64,000 nucleotides of DNA from NCBI GenBank assembly GCA_014529385.2, contig CM043956.1:92148721-92212720 (forward strand), read 5' to 3'. How positions within the stretch are numbered: the first letter of the stretch is position 1; every line of letters begins with the position of its first letter. The notes beneath the pieces were generated by a model. The model had not been told where the DNA came from. It made no database searches and worked only from the letters and a program-made list of their open reading frames with translations. Shown here one piece after another: positions 18,934 through 35,224 of this stretch. This DNA is from Adiantum capillus-veneris (lineage: Eukaryota > Streptophyta > Polypodiopsida > Polypodiales > Pteridaceae). The translations under genes were made by a program, and so were the position numbers.

Positions 18934-20578
18934 TTACAAGCTGCTCAATTCCAGACATTACTATGTTACAATGGATTGCCTACATTAAGTCCTTAAATCC
19001 CAAGTTTAAGCACATTGCAGGTAAAGACAATATAGTAGCAAATATGCTATCAAGAGCAAGGTATGAAGATGAGTCACAGATGATTGATGAGGGAGATGAT
19101 GTGGGCACAAAGTTCTATTCCATCTCTCATGTCAAAGGTAACAATCTTTGCATGACTAATACACTTGAATTTTTCTTGAAAGATCTTTATGAAGGTGATT
19201 GGCTTCTTACTAGAAGCTACTTGAGTACTCTAACAAAACATGATGATTGGTTTGAACAAGAATTCAAGAAGATACATAGGAAAGCATATGGCTACTTTTT
19301 TAGGGATGGTTACTTGTGGAAGCATCCTAAACAAAAGGGTGTTACACCACAAGGGTTTTATATAAAAAAGAGACTCAAGTAAAAATCATGCAAGAGTTTC
19401 ATGAGAGTCTATGGGCTGGACATAGAGGTGTGTGGACAATCTTCTCCAAGTTGAAAGAAAAATATTCGTTGGAAGGGTATGTATAAAGATGTATCTCAAT
19501 TTGTAGAGTCATGTGTAACTTGTCAAATGTATTCAAATGTTCGACATCGTGATGGATTGCACCCTACATAACCACTAGCCATGCACTAGAAATGGGTTGT
19601 GGATCTAGTCACAATGCCTTCAGGACTCTGGCAGATGAGATACTTAGTTCTTGCATGAGAGGACCTAACTAACCAGGTTGAAGGGAGAGCATTAAGAGCT
19701 AAAACCACTAAGCTGTATGCAAACTCCTTCTTGATGAGGTGATTTGCCATTATGGTTGTGTGGGAAAGATTACTGCAGACAGAGGTGAGCTGGATGCCAA
19801 GGAAGTAAGGGACTTCTTTTCCAGATTAGGAATCAAGTTTTGTCTTACTACAGTTTACAACCCTGAAGGCAATAGAAAGAGTTAAAGAGGGCATCCTCCT
19901 ATCATCAAAGCTTTGGCCAAGGATTGCAAAGGAAGAGTTGGTGAATGGCCAAAACTATTGCCATATGCTTTATGGGCTAATCGTACAACACATAGCTCAA
20001 TAACTGGCTATATGCCTGCAGAGCTCATGTATGGTTAAAAGCCAATGATGCAATTTGAAGATACAATTCCCACATGGAATGTAGTACCTTGGCAAGAGGG
20101 GCTTAACAGGGAAGGTCTCCTTGCATTACACATAAGGAAGTTAGAAAGAAGACCTGGAGACATTGAGGCTTCAAAAGAACACCTCAAAAATACAAGGCTG
20201 AAAAACAAGGACTACTTTGATAAGCAACATCGGCTCAGGAGTAAAGCAGTTGACAAAGGTGACTGGGTTTTACTGTATGATAGTAGCCTTGATAACCAAC
20301 ACACAATCATGCGTAAGTTCTTAAAAATATGGGTTGGACCGTATGTTGTAAAGCATGTGCATGAAAATGCTATTAATAGCTTGTCTAAACTAGATGGTAT
20401 AGAAGTAAAGATTCCCATTGCATGAAAAAGGATCAAAGTGTTTAAGAGAAGAGGAGACAGTGATGCAGAAGATGTTGAGGAGGAGGAAGAGAAAAATACA
20501 AGTGAAGATCAAAGTGAAGATGAAGCATTGAAAGCTATCAATGAAGATGAAATCATGGAAGATCTACATGAGGATTGA
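18891..20578 (+). pseudogene. E2 RNase H end and integrase, broken
   Basis: Frame 18891-19382 has the RNase H tail (KHIAGKDNIVANMLSRA), then the start of integrase. The HHCC zone near 19385-19560 (EFHESLWAGHRG) and the catalytic core (KITADRGELDAKEV) need several frame changes. Frame 20045-20425 is the C-terminal domain (KGDWVLLYDSSLD, KIWVGPYVVKHV). An acidic Glu/Asp-rich tail runs to a TGA near 20578. Confidence 0.8.
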
Positions 20579-20621
20579 TCTTGCAAAGATCAAATGTGGC
20601 ACATACCAGAGGATGTGTAGG

Positions 20622-20636
20622 TTTAGAGGGGATGGA
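20622..20636 (+). promoter_or_regulatory. Polypurine tract of E2
   Basis: AGAGGGGATGGA directly before the TGTTGTACTG start of the 3' LTR. Confidence 0.7.
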
Positions 20637-21678
20637 TGTTGTACTGCGACACGTACATAGTGGGAACGAGTGCTACAATATCTATCCTGCAACTTTTTAG
20701 ATACATAAGTATATTTTCTATAATGTAAACATGCATATCTAAGTATAATAATAAGCTTTCTAACTCATCCTATTATTTATCTCAAGGGTAACATATTCTT
20801 ACTTTATTGTCAAAAAGTACTATGGGAAAAGCGTCAATAGCTCCGCCTCTTTCACTTGGGGCAGAAATCTTGCTTTTCTCTTTCTACTATCTCATTATTA
20901 TTTCACACCTTAGCTAGATCCTATATCTAGGGTTATTTTCAATATATATATATTCTATGTATTTTTCTTATATTTATTTTTAATAGCTACTAGGAAGGAA
21001 TCAAATCCTAGTGGGACCCTAGCTTGCATGATTCTCAAAGATACACCTATTGTAATGCATTATTGCAAGCACGATTACAAAACTTTGTCAAGGAGCAATG
21101 TCATGCTTTTATATTGCATGAGATGTCCATTGGAATCAAATGAAAGTTTAGGCTAAGGGGACCACTAGAAGACTTTTGCTACTAGAAATGTGCCTTATTT
21201 TGATGATATTTTAAACACAAGCTTCCAATCCAAATTGAAAAAAGTATATAAAATGGGGGTCATAGCTTATGAGTTGAATTATTTGCTCCTATTTTTTTCT
21301 TTATTTGGAGCCATGGTTGATGAGATATGATCAAAATGGTGGACCCTAGTCTGCTCACATCATGCAGGGACAACTCATTTTAAACTTTTCTAGTTCCTAT
21401 TCACACTGGCTATTCTCTTTCTTTTCTAACCCTTGGGGGTTCCCTTCACCTATAAAAGGGGACCTCTTCTTCCTTGAAAACCATTCATGAGGGAGTGAGA
21501 GTAGTAATGCCTAATTGTATTTAGCCATAATTATAAGCCTAAGCCTACACTTACTTCTAGAGGAAGACTAGAAAATCTTGTAAGCTATTCTTGGAAGATA
21601 ATCACACTAATCAAATAAGGACTTGAACTTGGTTCATCAATCAAGGCTTGAAGTCTTCCATATTATTTTCTCTCTATC
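20637..21678 (+). repeat. 3' LTR of E2
   Basis: Aligns with 12683-13710. It ends CTCTCTATC where the 5' copy has CTCTTTATCA, and abuts another repeat starting TGTTGATATT. It has small insertions relative to the 5' copy (for example an extra ACAACTCATTTTAAA-type segment near 21370). Confidence 0.87.
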
Positions 21679-21985
21679 TGTTGATATTAGGGTTGCAGAG
21701 AAATGCACACAGCTTGGAGAAGGTAGAGGAAGCTCAAGGCACACAATAGAGAGTGTATAACTTAGTGTGCAATGGAAAAGATTGATAGCCCTAGAATGAA
21801 TGGACATATATACAATCCACGGGGAAAAAAACCTCCTAAAGAGGGAAAAATTTCCCCAGTGGTCCTAGTGATTACTGTCCACTCTACATATGTAACAATA
21901 CTGCAATGGGGCCGAGTGAACCGTGGTGTCAGATCTATGATCAATTATAAGCCTGTTTCCTAGAGGATGTGCCCGACCAGTTACA
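21679..21985 (-). repeat. Copia-like LTR fragment or solo LTR
   Basis: On the minus strand it ends CTAATATCAACA and contains TTTAGGAGGTTTTTTTCCCC before a TATATATG, a layout typical of plant Ty1/copia LTRs. Its left edge coincides with the end of the E2 LTR. No adjoining copia coding sequence is seen, so it may be a solo or truncated LTR. Confidence 0.45.
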
Positions 21986-21993
21986 AGATCTAC

Positions 21994-22575
21994 TCAAATG
22001 ATAGAATCTTGGAACTGTAAGTAGACATGGTTTTTAGACCAGTCATGCACCATTTTTGCTTCCCTCATGAAAGGAAGTTCTAAGATCATCTCAGATGACA
22101 TGGTGTGCTTGAAGGAATCCATAATAATGAAGGTATTTCTTATTTTGTGTCCAAAGACCTTGATCTTGAGATCTTCTAGTATCCCAATAGTTTTAACAAT
22201 AGTTCCATTGGCTATCTTTACTACTATGTTTGTGGTCCCAAGTTGAGGTCTTTCCATAGTTTCCCAACAATTTCTAGTCACAATGCTAAACCTAGTCCCA
22301 CCATCAAGGATTCGCTTCACAGTTAATCTCTTGGTAGTGATTGGTATGGTCGCATTGGATTCATCACCCTCAAAGTATTGTCCCAACTTGTGAACAAGTA
22401 TTTCTACAACAAAGTTCTCATCTAGGTTGGGTTGTGAATCTAAGTGTTCCTCCTCTATTGGCATCTCCCTAGCTCCAGCTATCTGTGAGAATTGTGGTAG
22501 CTCAACTTTTAGTTCTCCATTGAGGGAAGCTCGAAGGGCTAAGAATAGCTCGAGGTCTCCATATAGTTTGGACAT
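21994..22575 (-). pseudogene. E4 retropepsin-like protease
   Basis: 193-codon minus-strand frame ending at 21994. Its C-terminal half is a retropepsin: KRILDGGTRFSIVTRNCW for the active site and MILELPFMREAKMVHDW for the I-L-G-R-P-F/W step, here with ELP instead of GRP. The upstream half is an acidic linker. It is the part of the minus-strand element E4 left of the E3 insertion. RT and IN are not present below 21994, so E4 is 3' truncated. Confidence 0.72.
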
Positions 22576-22624
22576 GATGGTGTTCTAACTTTTGAAGCCA
22601 TGAAATCCATCAATTTGGCAATAT

Positions 22625-22978
22625 TTAATGGCACTTTTGGGATTTAGTCCCTTCACGTGGGGAAGATGGGATCTCCATTTCTTGGATAGGGTCAGGTAGT
22701 CCCTCTGTAAACAATCTTTCCAACAAGAAGTGAGTACGCCCACTTTCCCATGACTTTAAGTCACTTTCTTCTTGGATGACACTAGGTATGGCTAGGGGTC
22801 TCTGGAATTTGTGAAGTTGTTGTTGCATAGGAAACATTGTGTCTGTAATCTGGATCTGCCTAGGTGCTGGCTCTAAATCCCTTTGGGTATCTTCTACCAA
22901 ACTCTTTAATTGCTTGACTCGCTTGATCTTCTTTCTAGGGTTTGGGTAAGTTCCTATCTTCTTCTTGGTCCTGGCCAT
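22625..22978 (-). pseudogene. E4 Gag-PR linker segment
   Basis: ATG at 22978, 117 codons, very basic start (ARTKKKIGTYPNPRKKIKR), then acidic. It ends at a TGA before a frame change into the protease frame. The basic start is not a histone tail: no A-R-T-K-Q-T-A-R-K pattern follows. Confidence 0.5.
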
Positions 22979-23087
22979 TGTGGCTCACGACGATCTTCCT
23001 TGTTGGTTTCTTTCCTAGTGGTTGTTTTGGTCTCCATGATTTCACATATATCAAAATTCTCTTTAGCGTCATTCATATATACGGGGT

Positions 23088-25342
<2,255 letters not shown>

Positions 25343-25347
25343 ATCTT

Positions 25348-25368
25348 CTGGTGCCCCCACTGAGGAGC
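25348..25368 (+). promoter_or_regulatory. Primer-binding site of E3
   Basis: TTCTGGTGCCCCCACTGAGG follows the LTR end; it shares the GGYGCCCCCAC core and spacing with the E1 site at 267-285. Confidence 0.7.
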
Positions 25369-25384
25369 TACGTGATGCTCTGAT

Positions 25385-26053
25385 TTGAGGTTTCAAAGCG
25401 GTGTTTTTGAGCTAACAAAGTGGTTGGCTAGTGGTCAAAGTGTTCAATGGTTGAGTTTGAAGTTGGCAAAGATGGTGGAGCCAAGTTTTGGTGCTATATT
25501 TACGGGCATTGAAGATCCCGAGGATTGGTTAGTAGATTTTGAGTTATGGCTGCTGTTGATGCGTATGTCGACGGATGCAAAAAAGTTGGCGACAATGCCA
25601 CTGTTGATGCAAGGGCAACCCAAGGCGTGGTTCAATGGTTTACAGAGCAGTGATCAGGAATCATGGACGAGATTGAAAAGCTAGTTTTTGGAGCGGTTTT
25701 GGGAAGTGATTACGACGGAGGAAGCTGGTGCAAGGCTGAAGGAGGTACACCAGGATATAAGTAAGGATTTTTCCATTTTCATTGAGCAGTTTGAAGCTTG
25801 TTGGAAGCAGTTAGAGGTTACTGCTGGGGTCAAAAGAAATTAGTGTTTGAAGTTGTCAAAGCTGTTAGAGTGCTTGCATTCGAGGATTAGAGAAAAGGTG
25901 GAAGATGGTGCGGATACCTATGAAGACATGGTCTATCTGGCAAAGATAAAGAGAAAGCTGGAGATGGGCGTGTTGAAGCCAACATATTATATGCCTGCTA
26001 TGGAGGAAGCAAAGTGGTCTTTGGTCCGACCAAAGGCGGTTCCAATTGTTTGA
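25385..26053 (+). pseudogene. E3 Gag, capsid region
   Basis: Frames 25385-25684 and 25847-26053 with a readable bridge between them give a Retrotrans_gag-type capsid: GIEDPEDWLVDFELWLLLMR, MQGQPKAWFNGLQ, then FLERFWEVITTEEAGARLKEV, LECLHSRIREKVEDGADTYED. A TAG at about 25682 and another stop near 25840 interrupt it. I see no zinc knuckle. Confidence 0.75.
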
Positions 26054-27235
26054 AGTGCAGAGCCTGTTGAGGTAAGGCCTACTATTGGTTTTGTTCCTTG
26101 GAAGTTTCCGATTTGTGATGTGCATGTGCCGAGGGTGGACGAGCTTGTCAATGAGGAGAAGCTCCATATTGAAGTGAACCAGAAGGCAAGAGTGATAGCA
26201 GATGTGGAGATTTTGGTGCGGATTGAAGAGGTAAAGCCTGTTCTTGTGAAAAGTTTGCATGAAAAGGTAGAAAAATGCAATTGAGATGCAAATACCGAGG
26301 GTTCAGAAGCTGATGAACAAAGTGTGCGAAGCCATGAAGATGATCAAGCTTTTGTGGAGCCGCAAGAGAATGAAGATGCTGATACGGAGTCGGCATATGA
26401 TGTCGATGATGATGAAGATACAAGATCGTGTAGCTGAGAGACAATCAATGAGAATAGAGTGGATGAGTCCACATCCTATGACGAAGAGATCGAGTCTGAT
26501 AAGCCTGAGCTGATAAAGGTAAAGTTTCCCTCTTATATGTTTGATGATATGGAAGTAGCCCATGTGCAAGAAGAGCAGGGAACAGAGCAAGCTGAGATGC
26601 TTGATGAAGACCAAGTGGAGGAGTCCAAACCTAAGGTGATGATATGCAGGTGAAGGTGGTGTGTGGGGCCATGCTAATGGCTATGCTGATGAAGGTAGCG
26701 AGGGACTGTGCCATGGCGGTGCAACATGTGCATCATTTTTCCAAAAGAGATAGAGCAGTCATGCCTATGGAGGAAGTCGAGGTGGATGAAAAAGAGAACG
26801 AGTTTCTCTTTTCCTTGGTGGAGCATGATGCAACAGTAGAAGAGGTGCTTGAAGAGCACGCGGTTGAAGCTGAAGAGCAAGAGGCACTGATCGACCTTGA
26901 AGGGCCGATGACGAGGATGGGTTTGATGATGCTGGAATTGAGTGTGTGGCCAAAGAAGAGGTTGTGATGCCAAAGAATGTGGAGATTCCGATGCGATCGA
27001 CATGTCCAGTCAATAAAGGAGAAAGGTACGTAAGCTATGGTTGAAGCTGAAGAGCAAGAGGCACTGATCGACCTTGAAGGGCCGATGACTAGGATGGGTT
27101 TGATGATGCTGGAATTGAGTGTGTGGCCAAAGAAGAGGTTGTGATGCCAAAGCATGTGGAGATTCCGATGCGATCGACATGTCCAGTCAATAAAGGAGAA
27201 AGGTACGTAAGCTATGGTTGATGAAAAAGATGGTA
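26054..27235 (+). pseudogene. E3 acidic Gag tail with an internal tandem duplication
   Basis: Downstream of the capsid the text is rich in Glu and Asp with short open runs (for example 26459-26653 and 26644-26967). The segment from about 26862 to 27038 is repeated at 27039-27215 with only a couple of differences; the 177-base period equals 59 codons. There is no protease motif. Confidence 0.6.
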
Positions 27236-27701
27236 GATGCAGCTATGTGATGGTTGGTTCACTAGGTGCAGGGTTCTATGGTGATGTCCTTCATTTTATT
27301 TGGTTGGGAGGGAGGGTTAGACATGTGTTGGAGCTTGGTGTCAGGTACATGTTTTTTGGATGGTGATATGCTTGTTGCTACTTTTGGTATGGAGTGGATG
27401 CCAGTTTGCTGAGAGATACTTAGAGCGTTGAAGGTAGGCTATGGACAGCCTACACACATGGTGGTCTAGGTGTTGTGGTACGACACTATGTTGAGCAATT
27501 ATAGAAGGGTGAAAAAAAACCAAGGCAGGTGTTTGACCTAGGCGGAAGCTATGTGATGCAGGGGGTGGGGCAACCCACTTGAAGGTTTGGCAGTAGAAGG
27601 TTTGACTGTGTGAATATGGTTTTGGTTTTCTCATAGTGTGTGCCAAGATTTGCAGTTGGAAGGTGAATAAAGCTCTTTTGTGGTTGAGCATAAACGCTCA
27701 A

Positions 27702-27716
27702 CTAAGGGGTGGACAA
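27702..27716 (+). promoter_or_regulatory. Polypurine tract of E3
   Basis: CTAAGGGGTGGACAA directly before TGATGGTATAGCC, the start of the 3' LTR. Confidence 0.65.
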
Positions 27717-28960
27717 TGATGGTATAGCCAAAGTGTGTCGACCATAGAAGATGGCATGGGCAGATATATGTAGGCTAGCAGAAGCAAGGCAAAAGGCTGG
27801 AGCAGCTAGGAAGATGATGGGCTGACAAGTAGCAGTGGAGATGTATGACTGATGCGGCTTATAGGCCAAGTAAGGCTCCATAAGGGGCTAATTTGCGGAG
27901 CAGTGAAGGAAATGAGAGGTGTAGTCTTTGGATCCAAGAATGTAGAGAGTGACATGCTGAAGGAGCAGGTCCAAACGTCTCATCAAACGGAGCTACGGAG
28001 CCCAAGATATTGAAGGTTGAAGGTTCAGTATGTTGCAGATTCTTACCAGAAAGGGCAGCTAGGGACAGGTGGTCCAAGTGGAAGATAGGGTATAGGCATG
28101 TAGTGCTCAATTTATAGAGCCTACTTATCTTTTTAGATTGCAGATAGGAGCCACAAATTGCAGTTTATGGTCGGGTGAAGTTTTACAGGGGGCTAGGTTG
28201 GTGCCCACCTGACCACATGGGGAATCGTGCCATCGGGCATCTTTTGAGCATGAACAAAGTTCTAGAGCAGGGTATGTATCATACGGAGCTAGCAAGAATT
28301 GACTGCACATCAAACAAAGCCCGGAGCAGAAAGTTACAGCAATTGGAAGATTGGGTGCCTTTGTCCGAAGTTGATTTTTGCAAATGAAATTTGGCATTTT
28401 TACAGCCTCGGTTTTGCAGCTCGGTAATCGGATTGGCGGTTGGCAACTAGCAGGCTGTTCAATTTGGGGAAGCATAGATATATTTTTTGAAACTTTTGGG
28501 GTTTTATAAAAGTATTTTTAAGTTGTAGGAGGCATAGAGGGCTTTCAATAGGCAGCCACCACGTGGCCTGTATTGTCCCCCATGCGCTTGAGGGAGCCGG
28601 ACTGTTGGCGGGGTCTATAACCCAGGCGAGGAGGCCATTTGTGGCATGAGAAGCGTGAGAGGGAGCCCTCCCTTGAGCACAACAATGGCAACCCGTGATG
28701 GGCGTTGCATAGGTGGCGCTCAAGGGTGAAGGCCGTCGGTTTTGGGCGCGCAGGTGGCGTGCTGGCGGTGTGTGGTGGTGCTCATAGGCGTCTGTAGGTG
28801 GTGGCGCAATGATGACATGACAGTTGACCGCCTAGGGCTGTTCCCATGGCCTTAATGGCCCACCTACCAAATTTTTGAAACCAATGGATTAAGCGCCCCC
28901 CCCAATAGTGAGGTCGCTATTGCTCACCTAGGGGAGGGGTCCCGCGGTGACATACAGTGA

Positions 28961-29036
<76 letters not shown>

Positions 29037-29881
29037 AGACCGAGGCCAGTCAAGGGAAGGGTCCCACAGCCATTTCCAAAAAGTTGGCCAAAGGCCTATC
29101 CGGCCAGTGGAGAACAAGAGGGGGTGATAGAAAGAATTCAAAGGCTTCAAGGGCTAATGCAAAAGGGGCCGTCTCATGGTAAAGCAAGAGAAAGAGGCCG
29201 AGAAGTGCAAGTTAAGCCGGATGACCGAATTGAGCAAACAAAGAGCCAAGAGGTGTGCACCATGCAGTTGCCAAAAAAATCAAATGTGCCAAGTGGTGGC
29301 AATGCAAAAAAATTCTCTAAAGGAAGACTCAGTTGACTGTACGATCTTGATAGCTCCTTTTTTCTTTTTAAGCCTTTGCCAAGCCTTTTATAAAGGACAT
29401 AGAGGTGATTTTTTGAGGGCTCTTTTGCCAGAGAGTTATTGGAGGTTTGCAAGCATGTGTATTGTAAGCTTGCCATTGAATTTGCATACTTGAATGTACT
29501 ATCTCCCTATGCAGTACTACTAAGCATTTGCCCCTATTTCTTGTGTCGCTTCTCCCCAACCCCCTCCTTTTCTCTCGCTCTTCGTGTATTTGCCAATGCT
29601 TGCAGAGGGTATGCCTGCAGCTTGAAGAGTGTTACCAAGAGGGTAGAATTGGGGTGTTTTTTGAGTCAGAAAGGGTGAGTTGAGCAGTGTGGGTGCAATT
29701 GTGCTGCAAGGGGTTTTTGCAAGGTATGAGATAGTTGTTTCGTGTGCTAAGGTGGATATGATAGTGCAAATTTTAGCCAATTTGAAGGTGTTATTTGAGA
29801 GGTTAGGGGTGTTGTGGATACCCTTAGCTATAGGGAGGCTTTGTGTTGTGTGTCGAGTGTGTTCCCTATTCCCCCTCTCCA
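27717..29881 (+). repeat. 3' LTR of E3 (about 2.17 kb)
   Basis: Aligns with 23088-25342, with scattered substitutions, a few indels and a shorter AG tract (28963-29032). It ends in CCCTCTCCA, after which minus-strand E4 gag begins. Confidence 0.87.
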
Positions 29882-30429
29882 TCGTCACCAGTCTCTATGT
29901 TGGTCTTTGAACTGGGGTTTGACTTTGCTACTTTTTGAGATCTCTTCCTTCGTGTTTTCTTCTTCTTTTGAGATTGGACAATTGATTCTGTGTATCTTTC
30001 CTCAAGGATATAATTTTGTTTTTGGAGCATCGATCGTGTGAGTACATTTACTGGTACCACATGCATACTTTGTGATGGCTCCTCGGTAACCTCAATCAAG
30101 TTTAATGGCGTGATATTCGGTGCATTTGGATTATTCGGACATTGAGCAATCAAATGATCTATGCCACATCGATTACACGTGAGTATCGACATTGTAGACA
30201 TGCTCGCTTGATTGGTTTGCATTGATGTAGCATTCTTTTGTAGCCTAATAGGACACTCGACTACACGATGTGGAGGACCTCCACACTCATAGCATTGAAG
30301 AGGTGGTCTCTTGGCAATGTAATTGATATTTTGGCCTCTTGCAGCAAGAGCAGCTACTTGATAGACAGGTTTGACTTGTCCCCAATAGTCCTCCATGTAA
30401 TATTGTGGACTTTCTTCAAGTGCATTCAT
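29882..30429 (-). pseudogene. E4 Gag, zinc-knuckle region, cut by the E3 insertion
   Basis: ATG at 30429, open 187 codons to the E3 edge. Two knuckles: CYECGGPPHRVVEC and the shorter CNRCGIDHLIAQC. The end is Lys/Arg-rich (KKKKTRRKRSQK). The last codons lie in E3 sequence, so the natural end is lost. Confidence 0.78.
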
Positions 30430-30447
30430 TCCATAGGCTATTAGGGT

Positions 30448-31161
30448 CTATATCTTCCTCACAGCCTTCCAAACAAGCAATAGATGACTCACTTGATTCA
30501 CAGAAGTGATTCTCGGATGTGGCGGTTGCAGTCCTAGCATTGGAGGTGGTAAGGGTGTTGTTTGAAAAACATTTTGGGCCCTAGGGACCATGTGTTGTGA
30601 CGTTTGTTCAAGAGGTGGGGCCGGCATCAATGCAGGCACCCGAAGTGTGTCCGTCCATGCTAAGGTTGGTCTATTGGCCATCGCACGCTTAAATAATATG
30701 CAATCCTTAGCTTGATGGCCATACCTCCCACAGGCATTGCAATTCCCATTAAAGTTTACTCCAAAAGTAGGGAATTCACTGGTATTATGCGGACCATAGC
30801 AAATTGAGCACAAATGTTGCTCCCTTCTTGGATACATATGGTTGTTTTGCGCAGCACAATTGTCTCTAAGACTCTATTGAATGGCATTGGTGAGATCTTC
30901 TACATTCATCTCAGATATCTTTGGCTCCTTAGCAGTAGGCTTTAGGGTCATGGGTTGATGCCCCAATGCTTGCGAGCTAGTAGATTTAGGCTCAACAGAA
31001 ACTCTTTTTCCTTGAATCATTAAATTATCCTCCAATTGGATGGCATTGGTGGTGACTGCTTCCCAAGTGGTGATACCTCTAATGACTAGGCCATTGTTGA
31101 AGTGCTCATTTGGATTACAACAAGAATTCAAATGCTTCAAGCAACTAATAAAGTCTCTCAT
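30448..31161 (-). pseudogene. E4 Gag, middle region
   Basis: Frame 30874-31161 has capsid-end text (MRDFISCLKHLN, then TKPTAKEP-like linker and NVEDLTNAIQ). Frame 30448-30837 has the knuckle CNACGRYGHQAKDC preceded by a degenerate one starting CSICYGPHN. Frame breaks separate the two. With the next segment this Gag carries up to four knuckle-like motifs, unusually many for a plant gypsy element. Confidence 0.7.
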
Positions 31162-33060
31162 GGACTCTTCTTCCTCTTGCTAGGCTTTCTAGAGCTGAGA
31201 TGCTACACCCCAAAGCACTCCCTCTCGTATGTATTCTTTCAAGAACAATCTCCTAAGAGTAGGGTAAATCGTTTTTCCTTCCACCGTTAGGGTTCTATAC
31301 CAATTCCCAACCTTCCCACTTAAGATTAGGCTTAAAGCATTACTCTTATGCAGGTCATTGTGTTCTCCTAGATTTGATATGCTTTCTCACATCCTCATCT
31401 CCACTAAATGTTTGTGTGAGCTTGGCTATTTGTACTGCCTTACTTCTAGACTCCCAATCAAGCGTGTTACACATATTCTAGACTCCCAATCAAGCGTGTT
31501 ACACATATTCTCAGCATTTGATCGACCAATAGCTTGAGCAAATGTTGCCAAGTCACCTAAGTGAGAAGGCACCGTGGGTGAAGGCACTCCAGAGACTACA
31601 TGTGGAGTAGTTATTGGGGGCTTGGCACATAGGAAGCCCTTGGGTTCCAAGTTTGGTACGGTGTTGTGCCATATTGCGGCCAAAGTTCATATGTGTGACC
31701 CTAGGTAGAGCAGACATCGGATGTAACATGCTAATGCTATCCGGTATGGTCCCATTGAAATAAGAGCTTAGATGTTGTGGTTGTGGAGCATAGGTTGTTG
31801 AAACAATGGGACGGGTAGGAGCTACATGAGCACAAGGACCCATAGGTGTATATGATTGGTACACACTTGTAGGTACTGTTGCAGGCATTGAGCTACCATG
31901 TAGTGGTGCTTTACTAACAAAAGATGTCCATGGAGTGTTTCTTGGCATGCCCATCACTGGGGTAGGCATGGTAGCCGTGGTGTCATCAAGGGAAAGATGA
32001 GCTAGACTTGGAAAGGTAAAGCTATCACTTGTGGGCTCAGATTGCACTGAGACCCCTGGCAAAACAACATATGGAGGATCCATAGGACTTACAGAGGGAG
32101 TCTCCATTTGCAATAAGGTTGGTTGTTTAGCCTTCTTTGTTTCTAAGAATTTCATGAGACCCATTGAAGGCATGTGGATCCCCTTGTTCTGTCTCTCTAA
32201 CTCAATAACCGTATAAATGACCTCACAAACTCTTTGTTGTTGATCCTCTACACAAGTAGCACCCATTGTGGATTGTAGGACATCTAACCAACCCATGTGA
32301 TAGGTGTGACATGTGTATAGGTTGGTTAGAGTTTTTGTCTGTAGTTCATACTCCCAGTTTTTATTTAAGAACGTTCCATCTAGGATTGAGGTGCCAGGGG
32401 TGTCCTTTGGACTAGATGCAATGTGGCTCTCTATGGGTTGACCCTTAGTGGTCGCTAATTCAAAAGCACTTGATTGCTCGCCTGGCATGGATGTTGAAAT
32501 AGGGGATTTTACTTTTAACTCCTTTGCTCTGCCCTACGGAAGCTCTCAATTTCCTTTCCCTAGCCGCAATGATATATCACTCAACCTCTTGTATTGCAGC
32601 AAGGCTTCTACCATCAGGTAATATAACCTCGGAGAGGAATAGCTCTAAAGAGTCAGGGGGTGCAGTGAATGGAGTATTCACGTGCACATTCTCCACGAGC
32701 ACGGGATCTAAAATGGAGAATTTACTTTCCCAACCCCCTCATTTACATCGTTAGCTCCATGTTTGGAGAAAGTGGCTCTACTAAAGGTTTCCTTCAAGTG
32801 GCTAAGCATGCTCGGCTTGGACCGTGGGCCCATGGCATGCATTCTTGGCTTGAGCTATTGAGATTAGGCATTGGGTAACCCTCCATGATGTCGTAGTCAG
32901 AGGAAGAGTCACTAGACACAATATGTGGGTCCTGAGTGGAACTACCTTGGGTTCTTGCTGAGGGCCTAGAGCCTAAGGTAGAGGAATAATGAGTGCCCGC
33001 ATAGACGGAGACACTCTCAATGTGCTCATCCTCTAGCACATGACCAGAGCGTAGGTGCAT
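31162..33060 (-). pseudogene. E4 Gag, N-terminal region
   Basis: A start at ATG 33060 opens MHLRSGHVLEDEH, a familiar plant gypsy Gag opening, and runs to 32794. A long frame, 31553-32488, follows after several stops; it is Pro, Ser and Thr-rich with WEYELQTKTLTNLYTCH near its start. A short exact direct repeat, GACTCCCAATCAAGCGTGTTACACATATTC, lies at about 31449 and 31479. All on the same strand as the E4 protease. Confidence 0.65.
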
Positions 33061-34474
<1,414 letters not shown>

Positions 34475-35224
34475 GTGAGCACACGAAGGAGAAGGAGATA
34501 GAGATGGAGCAAGAGCACTTCTTAGCTTACACCTCAAAGAATGAGGATTTTTAGGTCAAATGGACCTTTTATAAGAGTTTGACTTATTCACACATGGACG
34601 CCCACAGTGGCCGATCATTGCAAAATCATTTAAAAATAAGATAAATGGTGCACCTCTCATCAGCAATCACCTACACACCTATTGGACCGATAAGCCCGGT
34701 CCATGACTCAATCAAATAAATAATATGCGTCCGTCGAAGGTGATAGGGTGGCCATGAGGGTTAACACAATTTAATATGAGAAAATCATTTGGGTTGATTA
34801 TTTTTTAGATTTTATGACATTACCTCTCTTTTGAAATCATAGTTGTCCTTGACTATGAGGTAGAAGAAATAAAGCCTTAATCATTAATCGATGTTTCTTA
34901 GCGGCTACAGGATCCCTTTTTACCTTACAACATCATTCCAAGATGGATGACTAATCCATTTGGTGCTTGGGAGACGTAGCTGCCGCAAGCATGTCTTCTC
35001 TTTAGTCCATTTCATTCTCCCAAAGTAGAGTGACAAACTCTAATTGGTGTTTGAGAGACGTCGTCATCACAAACATGATTTTAAGCATGCATACTATTTG
35101 AATTTGTGCACAATAAAAAGAGAATTAGTCTTATAAGACAAAACATTGATCATTTAAAAAGAAACATGTACATTGGCTTACGCTAATGTAGCATTGTAAG
35201 TATTGACAAGGTTCATACTAACCG

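Larger units (their letters stand above)
12683..21678 (+). mobile_element. E2: complete but decayed Ty3/gypsy element
   Basis: LTRs of about 1.03 kb (12683-13710 and 20637-21678) bound gag, PR, RT, RNase H and IN remnants in the usual order. The PR (DHGSEIN) and RNase H (TSPIGIGW) sequences differ strongly from E1, so it is a separate gypsy lineage. Many stops and frameshifts make it non-autonomous. The LTR copies show scattered substitutions and small indels, so it is older than E1. Confidence 0.9.

Noticed and set aside
22625-22978. ARTKKK start as a histone H3 tail
   Set aside because: No H3 tail sequence or fold follows; it is the Gag-PR linker of E4.
28917-29150. Minus-strand Ser-Leu repeat ORF
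   Set aside because: Reads the AG tract in the E3 3' LTR.
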